From: Streptomyces pseudovenezuelae
Lineage (GTDB): Bacteria > Actinomycetota > Actinomycetes > Streptomycetales > Streptomycetaceae
Direction: 5' to 3'
Length of the DNA: 64,000 nucleotides
NCBI RefSeq assembly: GCF_029892565.1
Contig: NZ_JARXVH010000004.1
Span: 1-64,000 of the forward strand
Every line of letters starts with the position of its first letter. Positions within the stretch are counted from its first letter, which is position 1. Positions 42,171 through 50,357 of the stretch are shown piece by piece. The translations under genes and the position numbers were made by a program. The notes below the pieces were generated by a model. It was not told the DNA's origin and did not search any database. It saw nothing but the letters and a program-made list of their open reading frames with translations.

Positions 42171-43241
42171 TCAGTTACAGCAGTCCGGGTCCAGCCCCCT
42201 GGGCAGGTGTTCGCCGCCGAACACCGTGCAGGTGGCCTCGTGTCCGCCAAGTGCGGCGACCGCGAGGAGGAGCGAGCCGGCCGTCCAGGTGGTGAGTTCC
42301 TGGGGCCAGATCGTCTGGTCCTCGAAGACGTAGCCGGTCCAGTACAGCCCGGTCTCCTGATCGCGCAGGTGCTGGATCGACTGAAGGATCTCCAGCGCAC
42401 GGTCGGACTCGCCCAACGCCCAGAGGGCGAGGGCGAGTTCGGCCGATTCGCCGCCCGTCACCCACGGGTTGGGCACGACGCAGCGCACGCCGAGGCCGGG
42501 CACGACGAAGCGCTCCCAGCCTTCCTCTATACGGGACTTGGCCTCCGTACCGGTCAACGCGCCGCCCAGCACCGGGTAGTACCAGTCCATCGAGTAGCGG
42601 TCCTTGTCGAGGAACCGCTCCGGGTGCCGGCGGATCGCGTGCCGCAGTGCGCCGACCGCCAACTCCCAGTCGGGCTGCGGCTCTTCACGCTGATCGGCGA
42701 TGGCGAGCGCGCAGCACAGGGCATGGTGCACCGACGAGGAGCCGGTCAGCAGCGCGTCCGCGGTGAAGGTGCCGTCGTCCTCGCCCTTCCAGCCGATCTG
42801 TCCGCCGGGCTGCTGGAGCCTGAGCACGTACTCGACGGCCGCGTACACCATCGGCCACATGCGGTCCAGGAACATGTCGTCGCCGGTGGAGAGGTAGTGG
42901 TGCCAGACACCGACGGCCGCGTACGCCACGAAGTTCGTCTCGCGGCCGCGGTCGGTGACGTCGGCGAAGTCCCCGTCGGCGTAGGCCGCGTACCAGGATC
43001 CGTCCGCGTTCTGGTGGCGTGCGAGCCACTCGTAGGCCCGCTCGGCGGCCTCGTGCTCGCCGGCCGCGTCCAGGGCCATCGCGGCCTCGGTGTGGTCCCA
43101 GGGGTCGAGGTGGTGCCCGCGGAACCACGGGATCGCCCCGTCCTCCCGCTGCACCGCGAGGACGCCGTGGACGGTCGCGGCGGCTTCCTCCTCGGTGAGG
43201 ACCCCGGCCAGGACGAGGTGTTCTGTCCGGGGGGTGGTCAC
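42171..43241 (-). CDS. Prenyltransferase/squalene-cyclase-like toroid protein
   Basis: A 356-aa protein from GTG 43241, overlapping the methyltransferase stop (GTGA). It is an alpha/alpha-toroid with QW-like repeats: VLAVQREDGAIPWFRGHHLD, WLARHQNADGSWYAAYADGD, EYVLRLQQPGGQIGWKGEDD, SIQHLRDQETGLYWTGYVFE. No DxDD cyclase motif is seen, so terpene cyclisation is unlikely; relatives are annotated as prenyltransferase-like or glycosidase-like. With the glycosyltransferase and methyltransferase it makes a conserved three-gene operon, perhaps for a polysaccharide or glycolipid. Confidence 0.78.
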   Translation of the reverse strand: MTTPRTEHLVLAGVLTEEEAAATVHGVLAVQREDGAIPWFRGHHLDPWDHTEAAMALDAAGEHEAAERAYEWLARHQNADGSWYAAYADGDFADVTDRGRETNFVAYAAVGVWHHYLSTGDDMFLDRMWPMVYAAVEYVLRLQQPGGQIGWKGEDDGTFTADALLTGSSSVHHALCCALAIADQREEPQPDWELAVGALRHAIRRHPERFLDKDRYSMDWYYPVLGGALTGTEAKSRIEEGWERFVVPGLGVRCVVPNPWVTGGESAELALALWALGESDRALEILQSIQHLRDQETGLYWTGYVFEDQTIWPQELTTWTAGSLLLAVAALGGHEATCTVFGGEHLPRGLDPDCCN

Positions 43242-43981
43242 TTGGCGGCCGCCTCGGCGAGGCCGGGCAGGTGCGGCTTGGTCGCGTAAGCCACGAAGCT
43301 CTTGCCGATCAGCGGGTTCAGCGCCTGTTCGGCGACCCGGGTCGCGAGGGGTTTCTTCATGATGTCCCAGACCAGCAGCTTGTGGTACGCCTGCACGGGC
43401 AGCGCCTTGTCGTTGTCGACGCCGAACGCGCACTTCAGCCACCAGTACGGCGAGTGCAGGGCGTGGGCGTGGTGCCGGCCGTAGGGGCGCAGGCCCGCCT
43501 CGCGCATCTTGGCGAGCAGTTCGTCGGCCTTGTAGATGCGGATGTGGCCGCCCTCGACCTCGTGGTAGGCGTCGGACAGTGCCCAGCAGACCTTCTCGGG
43601 TCCGTAGCGCGGCACGGTGATCGCGATCCGGCCGCCGGGCTTCAACACCCGTACCATCTCGGCGAGTACGCCCTTGTCGTCGGGGATGTGCTCCATCACC
43701 TCGGAGATGATGACGACGTCGAAGGACTCGTCGGGGAAGGGCAGCGCCAGGGCGTCGCCCTCCATCGCGGTCGCGGTGGCGCCGGCGGGTGCCTCGCCCG
43801 CCTCCTCCATCGCCGCGAACCATTTGGCGACCTCGCGGATCTCCTCGGCGTTCTGGTCCAGCGCCACGACCCGGGCGCCGCGCCGGTAGCACTCGAACGC
43901 GTGCCGGCCGGCTCCGCAGCCGAGGTCCAGGACGCGGTCGCCCGGCGCGAGCGGGAACCGGGAGAAGTCGACGGTCAGCAC
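43238..43981 (-). CDS. Class I SAM-dependent methyltransferase
   Basis: A 247-aa protein with SAM motif DRVLDLGCGAGRHAFECYRR, acidic loop VVALDQNAEEI, and DVVIISEVMEHIPDDKGVLA (Methyltransf_11 type). It starts 7 nt inside the upstream glycosyltransferase gene and ends in a 4-base overlap with the toroid-protein gene. Probably methylates the product of the adjacent glycosyltransferase. Confidence 0.9.
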   Translation of the reverse strand: MLTVDFSRFPLAPGDRVLDLGCGAGRHAFECYRRGARVVALDQNAEEIREVAKWFAAMEEAGEAPAGATATAMEGDALALPFPDESFDVVIISEVMEHIPDDKGVLAEMVRVLKPGGRIAITVPRYGPEKVCWALSDAYHEVEGGHIRIYKADELLAKMREAGLRPYGRHHAHALHSPYWWLKCAFGVDNDKALPVQAYHKLLVWDIMKKPLATRVAEQALNPLIGKSFVAYATKPHLPGLAEAAAK

Positions 43982-45357
43982 GTGGCCCTGCTTTCGGATG
44001 AGATGCCTGCAACACTGACGGCCGCCGGGCGGCCGGAGCTGTGGGCCGCGGCGGCGTCGATCGCCTCGCGGTAGCGGGCCACCGTTCCCTCGGCGGCCCG
44101 GGCCCAGGTGAAGCGGGCCAGCACCCGCTCACGGCCTGCCCTGCCGAGCCGCTCGCGCAGCTCCGGGTCACCCAGCAGCCGGCTCAGCCCTGTCGCCAGC
44201 GCCCCGGGATCGCCCGGCGGCACCGCGAGGCACGTCTCTCCGTCAGGACCGGCGACCTCGGGGATCGCGCCGCCCGTGGTCGCGACGAGCGGGGTACCGG
44301 TGGCCATGGCCTCGGCCGCCGGCAGCGAGAAGCCCTCGTACAGGGACGGCACGCAGGCGACCTCCGCCGAGCGGATCAGGTCGACCAGTTCGGCGTCCGA
44401 GATGCCCTTGACGAACTCGACGGCGCCTTCGAGGCCGTAGCGCTCCACGGCCTGTGCAACGGGCCCCTCGGCGGGTCTTTTGCCGACGACGACCAGGTGC
44501 GCGTCGGGGTGTTCGGTACGGACCTTGGCGAGCGCCTCCACCAGGAAGACCAGGCCCTTGAGGGGGACGTCCGCGCTGGACGTCGTCACGATCCGGCCCG
44601 GCACGACGGACACCGAGGGGTCGGGCGAGAAGAGCTCGGCGTTCGCGCCGATGTGGACCACGTGGATACGGTCGTCCCGCACCCCCAGCTGGTCGACGAT
44701 CTCCCGGCGGGAGGTGCCGGAGACGGTGAGGACCGAGGGCAGCCGGCGGGCCACCCGGCGCTGCATGCGCGTGAAGGCGTACCAGCGCCGCTTGGACAGC
44801 CGCTGGCGCAGGTTCTCGGCGGCGTCGATCTCCAACTGCCGGTCCACGGTGATGGGGTGGTGGATGGTCGTCACCAGTGGCGCGCCCACATCCCCCAACA
44901 ACCCATATCCCAGGGTCTGGTTGTCGTGCACGACATCGAACTCACCACGCCGGGCGCGCAGATGACGGCGGGCGCGCAGGGAGAACGTCAGCGGCTCCGG
45001 GAAACCGCCGGTCCACATCGTGCCGACTTCGAGGGCGTCGATCCAGTCGCGGTACTCGTCGCGCTTCGGAGTGCGGAAGGGGTCCGGCGAGCGGTAGAGG
45101 TCGAGGCTCGGCAGCTCGGTGAGGCTCAGTCGGCCGGCGTGGTCCTCGACCTCGTCGAGCACCGGGTAGGGCTGGGATCCGATGACCTCGACGCGGTGGC
45201 CGAGGCGGGCGAGTTCGCGGGAGAGATGGCGGACGTAGACGCCCTGGCCGCCGCAGAACGGGTTCCCTTTATAGGTGAGGAGTGCGATACGGAGCGGTCG
45301 CTCGCCGTCGGTTGCGAGGTCTTCCTGGAGACCCGCCTGACTGGCCTCAGCGGTCAC
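43975..45357 (-). CDS. Family 4 glycosyltransferase
   Basis: A 460-aa GT-B enzyme. The N-terminal domain has GNPFCGGQGVYVRHLSRELA and DNQTLGYGLLG; the C-terminal domain has VVGKRPAEGP, VEFVKGISDAELVDLIRSAE and the GT4 donor motif VPSLYEGFSLPAAEAMATGT. First gene of the glycosyltransferase, methyltransferase, toroid operon. A full-match KstR-like site lies 55 nt upstream, in the region shared with the divergent regulator gene, so expression may respond to steroid catabolites. Acceptor and donor unknown. Confidence 0.92.
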   Translation of the reverse strand: MTAEASQAGLQEDLATDGERPLRIALLTYKGNPFCGGQGVYVRHLSRELARLGHRVEVIGSQPYPVLDEVEDHAGRLSLTELPSLDLYRSPDPFRTPKRDEYRDWIDALEVGTMWTGGFPEPLTFSLRARRHLRARRGEFDVVHDNQTLGYGLLGDVGAPLVTTIHHPITVDRQLEIDAAENLRQRLSKRRWYAFTRMQRRVARRLPSVLTVSGTSRREIVDQLGVRDDRIHVVHIGANAELFSPDPSVSVVPGRIVTTSSADVPLKGLVFLVEALAKVRTEHPDAHLVVVGKRPAEGPVAQAVERYGLEGAVEFVKGISDAELVDLIRSAEVACVPSLYEGFSLPAAEAMATGTPLVATTGGAIPEVAGPDGETCLAVPPGDPGALATGLSRLLGDPELRERLGRAGRERVLARFTWARAAEGTVARYREAIDAAAAHSSGRPAAVSVAGISSESRATC

Positions 45358-45411
45358 TCTGAGCCCCCTTCTGCCTGCACTGTCCCGCGAGATTACGCCG
45401 GGACGCTAATC

Positions 45412-45425
45412 TAGAACAAGTTTCA
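45412..45425. promoter_or_regulatory. KstR-like operator 3
   Basis: TAGAACAAGTTTCA fits TNNAACNNGTTNNA. It lies between the glycosyltransferase operon (55 nt) and the KstR-type regulator gene (143 nt), so it may serve for autoregulation, the divergent operon, or both. Confidence 0.72.
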
Positions 45426-45567
45426 GACTTGATCGTCCAGGAGGCTCTGAATCTACCGGCAGGTAGGGGCGCTGTGAGAAGTGGATCAGGTGATTCACAC
45501 CACGGCGGAGCCCCTGTCATGATCGGCCCGATCACTCGCCCTCACCGACTGTCACGGAACGGGAACC

Positions 45568-46233
45568 ATGCCTGCGGAAGCCAAGCCGGCCAAGGTGGAG
45601 GCCAGAACCTCCCCGCCTCCCTCCCTGCCTTCCTCCGCGCCGCTGACCGAGCGCCAGGAGGCGCGTCGGCGGCGGATCCTGCACGCGAGCGCGCAGTTGG
45701 CCAGCCGGGGCGGTTTCGACGCGGTGCAGATGCGTGAGGTGGCGGAGTCCTCCCAGGTGGCCCTGGGCACGCTCTACCGGTACTTCCCGTCCAAGGTCCA
45801 CCTCCTGGTCGCCACCATGCAGGACCAGTTGGAGCACATGCACGGCACGCTCCGCAAGAAGCCGCCGTCGGGCGAGACCTCGGCCCAGCGGGTCGCGGAG
45901 ACCCTGATGCGGGCCTTCCGCGCCCTGCAGCGCGAGCCGCACCTGGCCGACGCGATGGTGCGTGCGCTGACCTTCGCGGACCGCAGCGTCTCCCCCGAGG
46001 TCGACCAGGTCTCCCGCCAGACCACGGTGATCATCCTGGACGCGATGGGCCTGGAGAACCCGACCCCCGAGCAGCTCTCCGCCGTCCGCGTCATCGAACA
46101 CACCTGGCACTCTGCCCTCATCACCTGGCTCTCGGGCCGCGCGTCCATCGCCCAGGTCAAGATCGACATCGAGACGGTATGCCGGTTGATCGACCTGACG
46201 GACCCGACAGACCCGACGAACCAGGGCCGCTAG
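45568..46233 (+). CDS. kstR: TetR-family repressor, KstR type
   Basis: A 221-aa regulator. After a disordered start the helix-turn-helix (about 34-80) reads RRRRILHASAQLASRGGFDA, VQMREVAESSQVALGTLYRY and FPSKVHLLVA, very close to mycobacterial KstR (VQMRAVADRADVAVGTLYRYFPSKVHLLV). The ligand domain keeps DAMVRALTFADRSVSPEVDQ, also as in KstR. KstR represses cholesterol catabolism genes and is released by steroid CoA thioesters. The recurrence of its TNNAACNNGTTNNA pattern before steroid-type genes in this window supports the assignment. Confidence 0.85.
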   Translation: MPAEAKPAKVEARTSPPPSLPSSAPLTERQEARRRRILHASAQLASRGGFDAVQMREVAESSQVALGTLYRYFPSKVHLLVATMQDQLEHMHGTLRKKPPSGETSAQRVAETLMRAFRALQREPHLADAMVRALTFADRSVSPEVDQVSRQTTVIILDAMGLENPTPEQLSAVRVIEHTWHSALITWLSGRASIAQVKIDIETVCRLIDLTDPTDPTNQGR

Positions 46234-46253
46234 GGCTCTAGGCCACTAGGGCT

Positions 46254-47276
46254 CTAGGCGAGGGGCTCGCTCAGTTCGATGGCGCGCAGGGCCGCCGCCA
46301 AGGCCTGTTCGTCGCCGATGTCGAGGGCCGTGTCGGTCAGCTTGATGACGTGTTCGTCGCCGTGCGCCAGGGCCCGTTCGAAGACTTCTTCGGGGGTGAG
46401 AGTGCCCGGTGGGGCGTACGCGACCGGGGCGTCGGGCGCGTACATCGCGGTCACCGCCGCGGATGCCGTCCAGGCGGCCCGCAGGCTCGGTATCCACAAG
46501 GCGTGCGGAAGCGCGGGAAGGGTGCGCAGGACGGCGTTGGGGGCGGTGGCCGCGTGGACCAGCATCGTCTGCTCGCCGTGGCCATGGGTGGCGTAGCGGT
46601 GAGTGGCCGCCCGCACCAGTTCGGCGAGGCGGCCGTGTGCCTCGTCCGGGTCCGTGACGGTGGCCGCCCACACCGGCAGGCCGGTGACGCCGCTGAGCCG
46701 GGCGCGAAAGCCGCCGTCCCGTTCGGCGATGGGCGGCACCGCGTCGAGGGCCTCGGCCGCGCTGTCGGCGCCGGGCAGTGGGGCGACATCCGTGACGGAG
46801 TGGTAGTCGGCGGCCCAGTAGCCGAGGCCGTGGGCGAGTTCGACCAGACGCGGCTCGGTGCCGTCGTCGGCCAGAAGGGTGCGCACGGCGTGGCCCACCC
46901 GGATCACCGGATGCGTCGCGCCGCCGTACAGGCCGGGCAGGAGACGGGGCCACCACTCGGTGAGCACGTCGCGCCATGGACGCTGGGCGATCTCACGGCC
47001 GAAGTAGTCGATCCAGTCGGCGACGCGGCGCGGATCGCCAAGGGCTGCACGCCAGTTGGCGTCGGTGACCGGCTCGATGCCGGACGGAAACTCCTCAAGC
47101 TTGCGTGCGTACAGGTCGAGCCACCGGTGCACCGAGCCGGCCCGACCGTGCGCGGCCAGGGCTTCGACGGCCATCGGCGCGTGATTGCTGAGCCGTCCTT
47201 GCCGCTCCGGCCCTGAGCTGTGCAGCCGCTGGAGCGCCTCGTCGAGAATGCCCGTCGTATCACCCGTCGTGTCCAT
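46254..47276 (-). CDS. Questin oxidase-like protein
   Basis: A 340-aa protein of the questin oxidase/AflY-like family: LSNHAPMAVEALAAHGRAGS, WPRLLPGLYGGATHPVIRVG, LAHGLGYWAADYH and DEHVIKLTDTALDIGDEQAL. Fungal members carry out Baeyer-Villiger-type ring opening of anthraquinones without flavin; bacterial members are mostly unstudied. Convergent with kstR, 20 nt apart. Whether it takes part in steroid breakdown is unknown. Confidence 0.82.
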   Translation of the reverse strand: MDTTGDTTGILDEALQRLHSSGPERQGRLSNHAPMAVEALAAHGRAGSVHRWLDLYARKLEEFPSGIEPVTDANWRAALGDPRRVADWIDYFGREIAQRPWRDVLTEWWPRLLPGLYGGATHPVIRVGHAVRTLLADDGTEPRLVELAHGLGYWAADYHSVTDVAPLPGADSAAEALDAVPPIAERDGGFRARLSGVTGLPVWAATVTDPDEAHGRLAELVRAATHRYATHGHGEQTMLVHAATAPNAVLRTLPALPHALWIPSLRAAWTASAAVTAMYAPDAPVAYAPPGTLTPEEVFERALAHGDEHVIKLTDTALDIGDEQALAAALRAIELSEPLA

Positions 47277-47327
47277 GGTGAGGACGGTAGGCGGGGCGCC
47301 ACGGTGGCGTAACGGGCTGAAGGCCTA

Positions 47328-47349
47328 GGTCCGGGCCTAGGCCCGGACC
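47328..47349. terminator. 22-bp perfect palindrome, probable terminator
   Basis: GGTCCGGGCCT followed directly by its reverse complement, flanked by further CCTAGG copies. It lies 11 nt downstream of the small membrane-protein gene (minus strand) and upstream of the questin-oxidase-like gene. No loop bases, so it could also be a protein-binding site. Confidence 0.55.
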
Positions 47350-47359
47350 CGAGTCGGGC

Positions 47360-47632
47360 CTAGGTCGCGTCTCGAAGTCGGCTTCCCTGCTGCAGGGTCA
47401 ACGGCCTTGCCCGCTCAAGGTCCGCGTCGCCCCACATCACGAGCCTTCGTGCAACGCCCTGACGTCCCCTCCCCCGACGGACGGAGCCGAGGAGCCGGAC
47501 CAGCACCTTGAGCGCCACGCTCCGTCGTGTCGGTCTGCGGGACCACACGGCGGGGAGCACGACACCGACGTAGACGGCCGCGAAGACGAACACCGCGAAC
47601 AGCACGTGCAGTTGGAGCGACGGGAACGTCAC
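47360..47632 (-). CDS. Small single-pass membrane protein
   Basis: A 90-aa protein. GTG 47632 has GGAGGAA 7 nt upstream; GTG 47635 is adjacent. One membrane helix (about 5-25, LQLHVLFAVFVFAAVYVGVV) is followed by a basic cytoplasmic tail rich in Arg (SRRPTRRSVALKVLVRLLGS, VRRGRGRQGVARRLVMWG). No family recognised. Confidence 0.6.
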   Translation of the reverse strand: MTFPSLQLHVLFAVFVFAAVYVGVVLPAVWSRRPTRRSVALKVLVRLLGSVRRGRGRQGVARRLVMWGDADLERARPLTLQQGSRLRDAT

Positions 47633-47795
47633 CACGCTTCCTCCAGGGCGACGGCCGACTGGTTGCGGGACGAGGTTCTCCCGGCCGGGAGCCGTCAGGG
47701 CCGGATCCCGAACAGCCCCGAACTCCGGGCGTAAGACGCAGGTCGGGCCCCACCCTTCGGAGTGTTCCGGCGAATCGGACCGAAGGGACGGGGAG

Positions 47796-48527
47796 TTGGC
47801 CGCAGCACCGGCGGACGCCGACGGACCCCTCGCGGACTTCTGTGCCGAACTCCGCCGCCTCGTGCGCGCGTGCGGCAGGCGACGATCGCCGCGGAACTCC
47901 GGCAGGACCCCGAGCTGGACCTCGGACCTGCTGAACGGGCGCCGGCGCACCGAACCGGACTTCGACGCGGTACGGGAGATCCTGCGTCTGTGCGCCGAAC
48001 GGCGCGGGCCAGGCACTCGTGGGGGTCGTCCGCCCGTGGGCATGCGGCTGGACGTGGAGTGGTGGCGGGGGCGGTACGAGGAGTTGGTGCGGACCCTGGA
48101 GGCGGCGCGGGAGTCGGGGCGGAGGCAGGGGCCGCCGGCGCCCGCTCCTCCTGCCGCTGCCGCTGCCGCTGCCGAGTACGTACCGCCCGCGCTGGAACTC
48201 GACGCGGGAGCCTACCTGGACATGCGCGTCGAACAGGCCGTACACCTCCTGGCCGACGGCCGCCTCGAACTGACCCACACGAGCGACGAGTTGCCGGTCC
48301 CCGCAGGATCTGGACCGGACGACCGCTCCCGTTTTCTGGACGACCTGCTAGCCGGTTTCCCGGATCGGGCGCGGAGGGCACGAGACCTCCTCGCCGCCCT
48401 CCCCACCACCGCCTTCGGACTCCTCCGCCCCTCGGACCTCCCCGCTCCGCGCGGCCCGACTCTTGCTCCGACTCCTACTCCTACTCCTCCGGTGGAAACA
48501 CCGGCTCCCCGCTCCCCAGCAACGTGA
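47796..48527 (+). CDS. Putative helix-turn-helix protein with locally shifted reading frame
   Basis: A 243-aa protein, start uncertain (TTG 47796). The N terminus, LADFCAELRRLVRACG, and the later TSDLLNGRRRTEPDFDAVRE and ILRLCAERRG belong to a Streptomyces regulator-like family. Between them this frame reads RRRSPRNSGRTPSW, whereas the next frame reads RQATIAAELRQDPEL, which would complete a helix-turn-helix. This suggests two compensating indels, real or from sequencing. The rest (about 75-243) is alanine/proline-rich with DAGAYLDMRVEQAVHLLADG in the middle. Its end overlaps the convergent ferredoxin gene by 47 nt. Confidence 0.6.
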   Translation: MAAAPADADGPLADFCAELRRLVRACGRRRSPRNSGRTPSWTSDLLNGRRRTEPDFDAVREILRLCAERRGPGTRGGRPPVGMRLDVEWWRGRYEELVRTLEAARESGRRQGPPAPAPPAAAAAAAEYVPPALELDAGAYLDMRVEQAVHLLADGRLELTHTSDELPVPAGSGPDDRSRFLDDLLAGFPDRARRARDLLAALPTTAFGLLRPSDLPAPRGPTLAPTPTPTPPVETPAPRSPAT

Positions 48528-48714
48528 TCACGATCGCCTCCACCGGACAGCTCTCCGCCGCCTCCAGGATGCGTTCGTTCGCGTCGGTCTCCGGTTCGAC
48601 GGGGTGGGACTGCATGGCGGAGTCGAGGTGGAAGGCGCCGGTGGCGCGGTTGACGCACTGGGCCGAGCCGATGCAGATGGAGCGGTCGACCTCTACCTCC
48701 CAGCGGTCGCCCAT
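48481..48714 (-). CDS. Ferredoxin (3Fe-4S type), P450 partner
   Basis: A 77-aa ferredoxin starting at ATG 48714; a GTG at 48723 overlapping the aldehyde dehydrogenase stop is the alternative. The cluster motif is C-IGSAQ-C-VN...C-P-VEAI: VDRSICIGSAQCVNRATGAF and LEAAESCPVEAIVIT, with the middle cysteine position of 4Fe-4S proteins replaced, as in 3Fe-4S ferredoxins that feed actinobacterial P450s. It follows the aldehyde dehydrogenase and is the obvious electron donor candidate for the CYP125-like enzyme at 63148. Confidence 0.9.
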   Translation of the reverse strand: MGDRWEVEVDRSICIGSAQCVNRATGAFHLDSAMQSHPVEPETDANERILEAAESCPVEAIVITLLGSGEPVFPPEE

Positions 48715-48719
48715 ACCGC

Positions 48720-50177
48720 TCACGCCTCCCAGCCGGCCGGCAGGTGGATCATCTTGTGTTCGAGGAACTCGCCGTAGCCCTCGGGCCCGAACTCCCGCCC
48801 CAGACCGGAGGACTTGTAGCCGCCGAAGGGGCCGAGCATGTCGAGGCTGAAGGTGTTGACGGAGTAGGTGCCGGTACGGACCTGGCGGGCGATGTCGATG
48901 CCGTGGGCGACATCGGCGGTCCACACGCTGCCGGACAGCCCGTAGTCCGAGTCGTTCGCGATCTTCACGGCCTCGGTCTCGTCGCCGTACGGGAGCAGGC
49001 AGATGACGGGGCCGAAGATCTCCTCGCGGGCGATCCGCATGGAGTTGTCGACGTCGCCGAAGAGGGTCGGCTCGACGTACCAGCCACGGTCGAGGCCGGG
49101 TGGACGGCCACCGCCCGTAAGGATTTTGGCGCCCTCTTCCTGGCCGATGCGGATGTAGTCGAGGTTGCGCTGCTGCTGGCGTTTGGCGACCAGCGGGCCG
49201 ACCTGGGTCGCCGGGTCCAGCGGGTCGCCGACCACCAGCGCGCTCGCCGCCGCGGCGAAGGCGTCCGCGAACTCGTCGTAGCGCGAGCGCGGTACGAGGA
49301 TGCGGGTCTGGGCCACGCAGGCCTGGCCGTTGTTCATCCAGGCCGCCGAGACGATGCCGGGGACGGACGTCGTGATGTCGGCGTCGGGCAGGACGACCGC
49401 CGCCGACTTGCCGCCCAACTCCAGTGTCACGCGCGTGAGATTGCGCGCGGCGACCTCCATCACGCGCTTGCCCGCCGGCACCGACCCGGTGAAGGAGACC
49501 TTGTCGATCCCGGGGTGCCCGACCAGGTACTCACTCACCTCGCGATCGGCGGGCAGGATCGACAGCACGCCCTCCGGCAGCCCGGCCTCCTTGGCTATCT
49601 CGCCCAACAGATAGGCGTCCAGGGGCGATTCGGGCGACGGCTTGAGAATGACCGTGCAGCCGGTCAGCAGCGCGGGCGCGAGCTTGGCGGCGGCCACGAA
49701 CTGCGGGACGTTCCAGGGGACCACGGCCGCGACCACCCCGACCGGCTCCCGGCGGACCAGGATCTTGCCGAGGACGCCGTCACGCGTCTCCTCGTAGGTG
49801 AAGTCCCGCGCGACCTTGATCGCCGAGTCCCACACCATCATCGCGCCGAGCGCCTGCGCGAGGACGCTCCAGGAGTACGGCGACCCGTTCTCGGACGAGA
49901 TCACGCGGGCGATCTCCTCGTGCCGTACGGCGATCCCGTCCTTGATCCGGCCGACCACCTCGATCCGCTCGTCCAGTGTCATCCGCGGCCACGGCCCCTG
50001 GTCGAACGCCGTCCGGGCCACGGCGACCGCCCGGTCCACGTCCGCCGTCGAGGCATGCGGCACCCGACCGATGACCTCCTCGGTGTGCGGCGAGATCACC
50101 TCGATGACGTTCTTGCCGAGGGGATCGGTCAACTCCCCGCCGATGAACAGCTGTCCGTGTTCCACGAGCTCGGTCAT
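48720..50177 (-). CDS. Aldehyde dehydrogenase (NAD-dependent)
   Basis: A 485-aa enzyme starting at ATG 50177 (MTELVEHGQLFIGGELTDPL). Catalytic features are VPWNVPQFVAAAKLAPALLT, LELGGKSAAVVLPDAD with the general base Glu, NNGQACVAQTRI with the nucleophilic Cys, and EEIFGPVICLLPYGDE. It probably oxidises a steroid or terpenoid side-chain aldehyde to the acid. Two distinct palindromes (50214 and 50240) and a KstR-like site (50309) lie in the divergent promoter region shared with the metallo-hydrolase. The ferredoxin gene follows 5 nt later. Confidence 0.94.
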   Translation of the reverse strand: MTELVEHGQLFIGGELTDPLGKNVIEVISPHTEEVIGRVPHASTADVDRAVAVARTAFDQGPWPRMTLDERIEVVGRIKDGIAVRHEEIARVISSENGSPYSWSVLAQALGAMMVWDSAIKVARDFTYEETRDGVLGKILVRREPVGVVAAVVPWNVPQFVAAAKLAPALLTGCTVILKPSPESPLDAYLLGEIAKEAGLPEGVLSILPADREVSEYLVGHPGIDKVSFTGSVPAGKRVMEVAARNLTRVTLELGGKSAAVVLPDADITTSVPGIVSAAWMNNGQACVAQTRILVPRSRYDEFADAFAAAASALVVGDPLDPATQVGPLVAKRQQQRNLDYIRIGQEEGAKILTGGGRPPGLDRGWYVEPTLFGDVDNSMRIAREEIFGPVICLLPYGDETEAVKIANDSDYGLSGSVWTADVAHGIDIARQVRTGTYSVNTFSLDMLGPFGGYKSSGLGREFGPEGYGEFLEHKMIHLPAGWEA

Positions 50178-50213
50178 GGCCGACTGCCTCTCCGGATCCT
50201 CGCCTCTGAGTCT

Positions 50214-50228
50214 CTGACGATCCATCAG
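50214..50228. promoter_or_regulatory. CTGATGGATCGTCAG-type palindrome (minus-strand reading)
   Basis: On the plus strand CTGACGATCCATCAG; on the minus strand it differs from the 40058 site by one base. It is 37 nt upstream of the aldehyde dehydrogenase start. Confidence 0.65.
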
Positions 50229-50239
50229 ATACGCACTCA

Positions 50240-50261
50240 GTGGAACTGATACCAGTTCCAC
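50240..50261. promoter_or_regulatory. Perfect 9-bp inverted repeat with 4-bp spacer
   Basis: GTGGAACTG-ATAC-CAGTTCCAC, 63 nt upstream of the aldehyde dehydrogenase. Symmetry and size fit a TetR- or GntR-type operator; it is unlike the other two motifs of the steroid genes. Confidence 0.6.
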
Positions 50262-50308
50262 TCGGAGGAGTCCACGGAACGGGACGGACGGATGACTCGG
50301 GCTCCCAT

Positions 50309-50322
50309 CGAAACGCGTTCTA
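50309..50322. promoter_or_regulatory. KstR-like operator 4
   Basis: CGAAACGCGTTCTA, or TAGAACGCGTTTCG on the other strand, matches TNNAACNNGTTNNA except for one outer position. It is 36 nt before the metallo-hydrolase start. Confidence 0.62.
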
Positions 50323-50357
50323 GTTATAGTGGCCGGGACGCGGCGATAGGGGAACCC

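Noticed and set aside
46233..46262. Repeated AGGGCTCTAGGC between kstR and the questin-oxidase-like gene
   Set aside because: Two imperfect copies only, within a 20-nt convergent gap; too short to support an element or a binding array.
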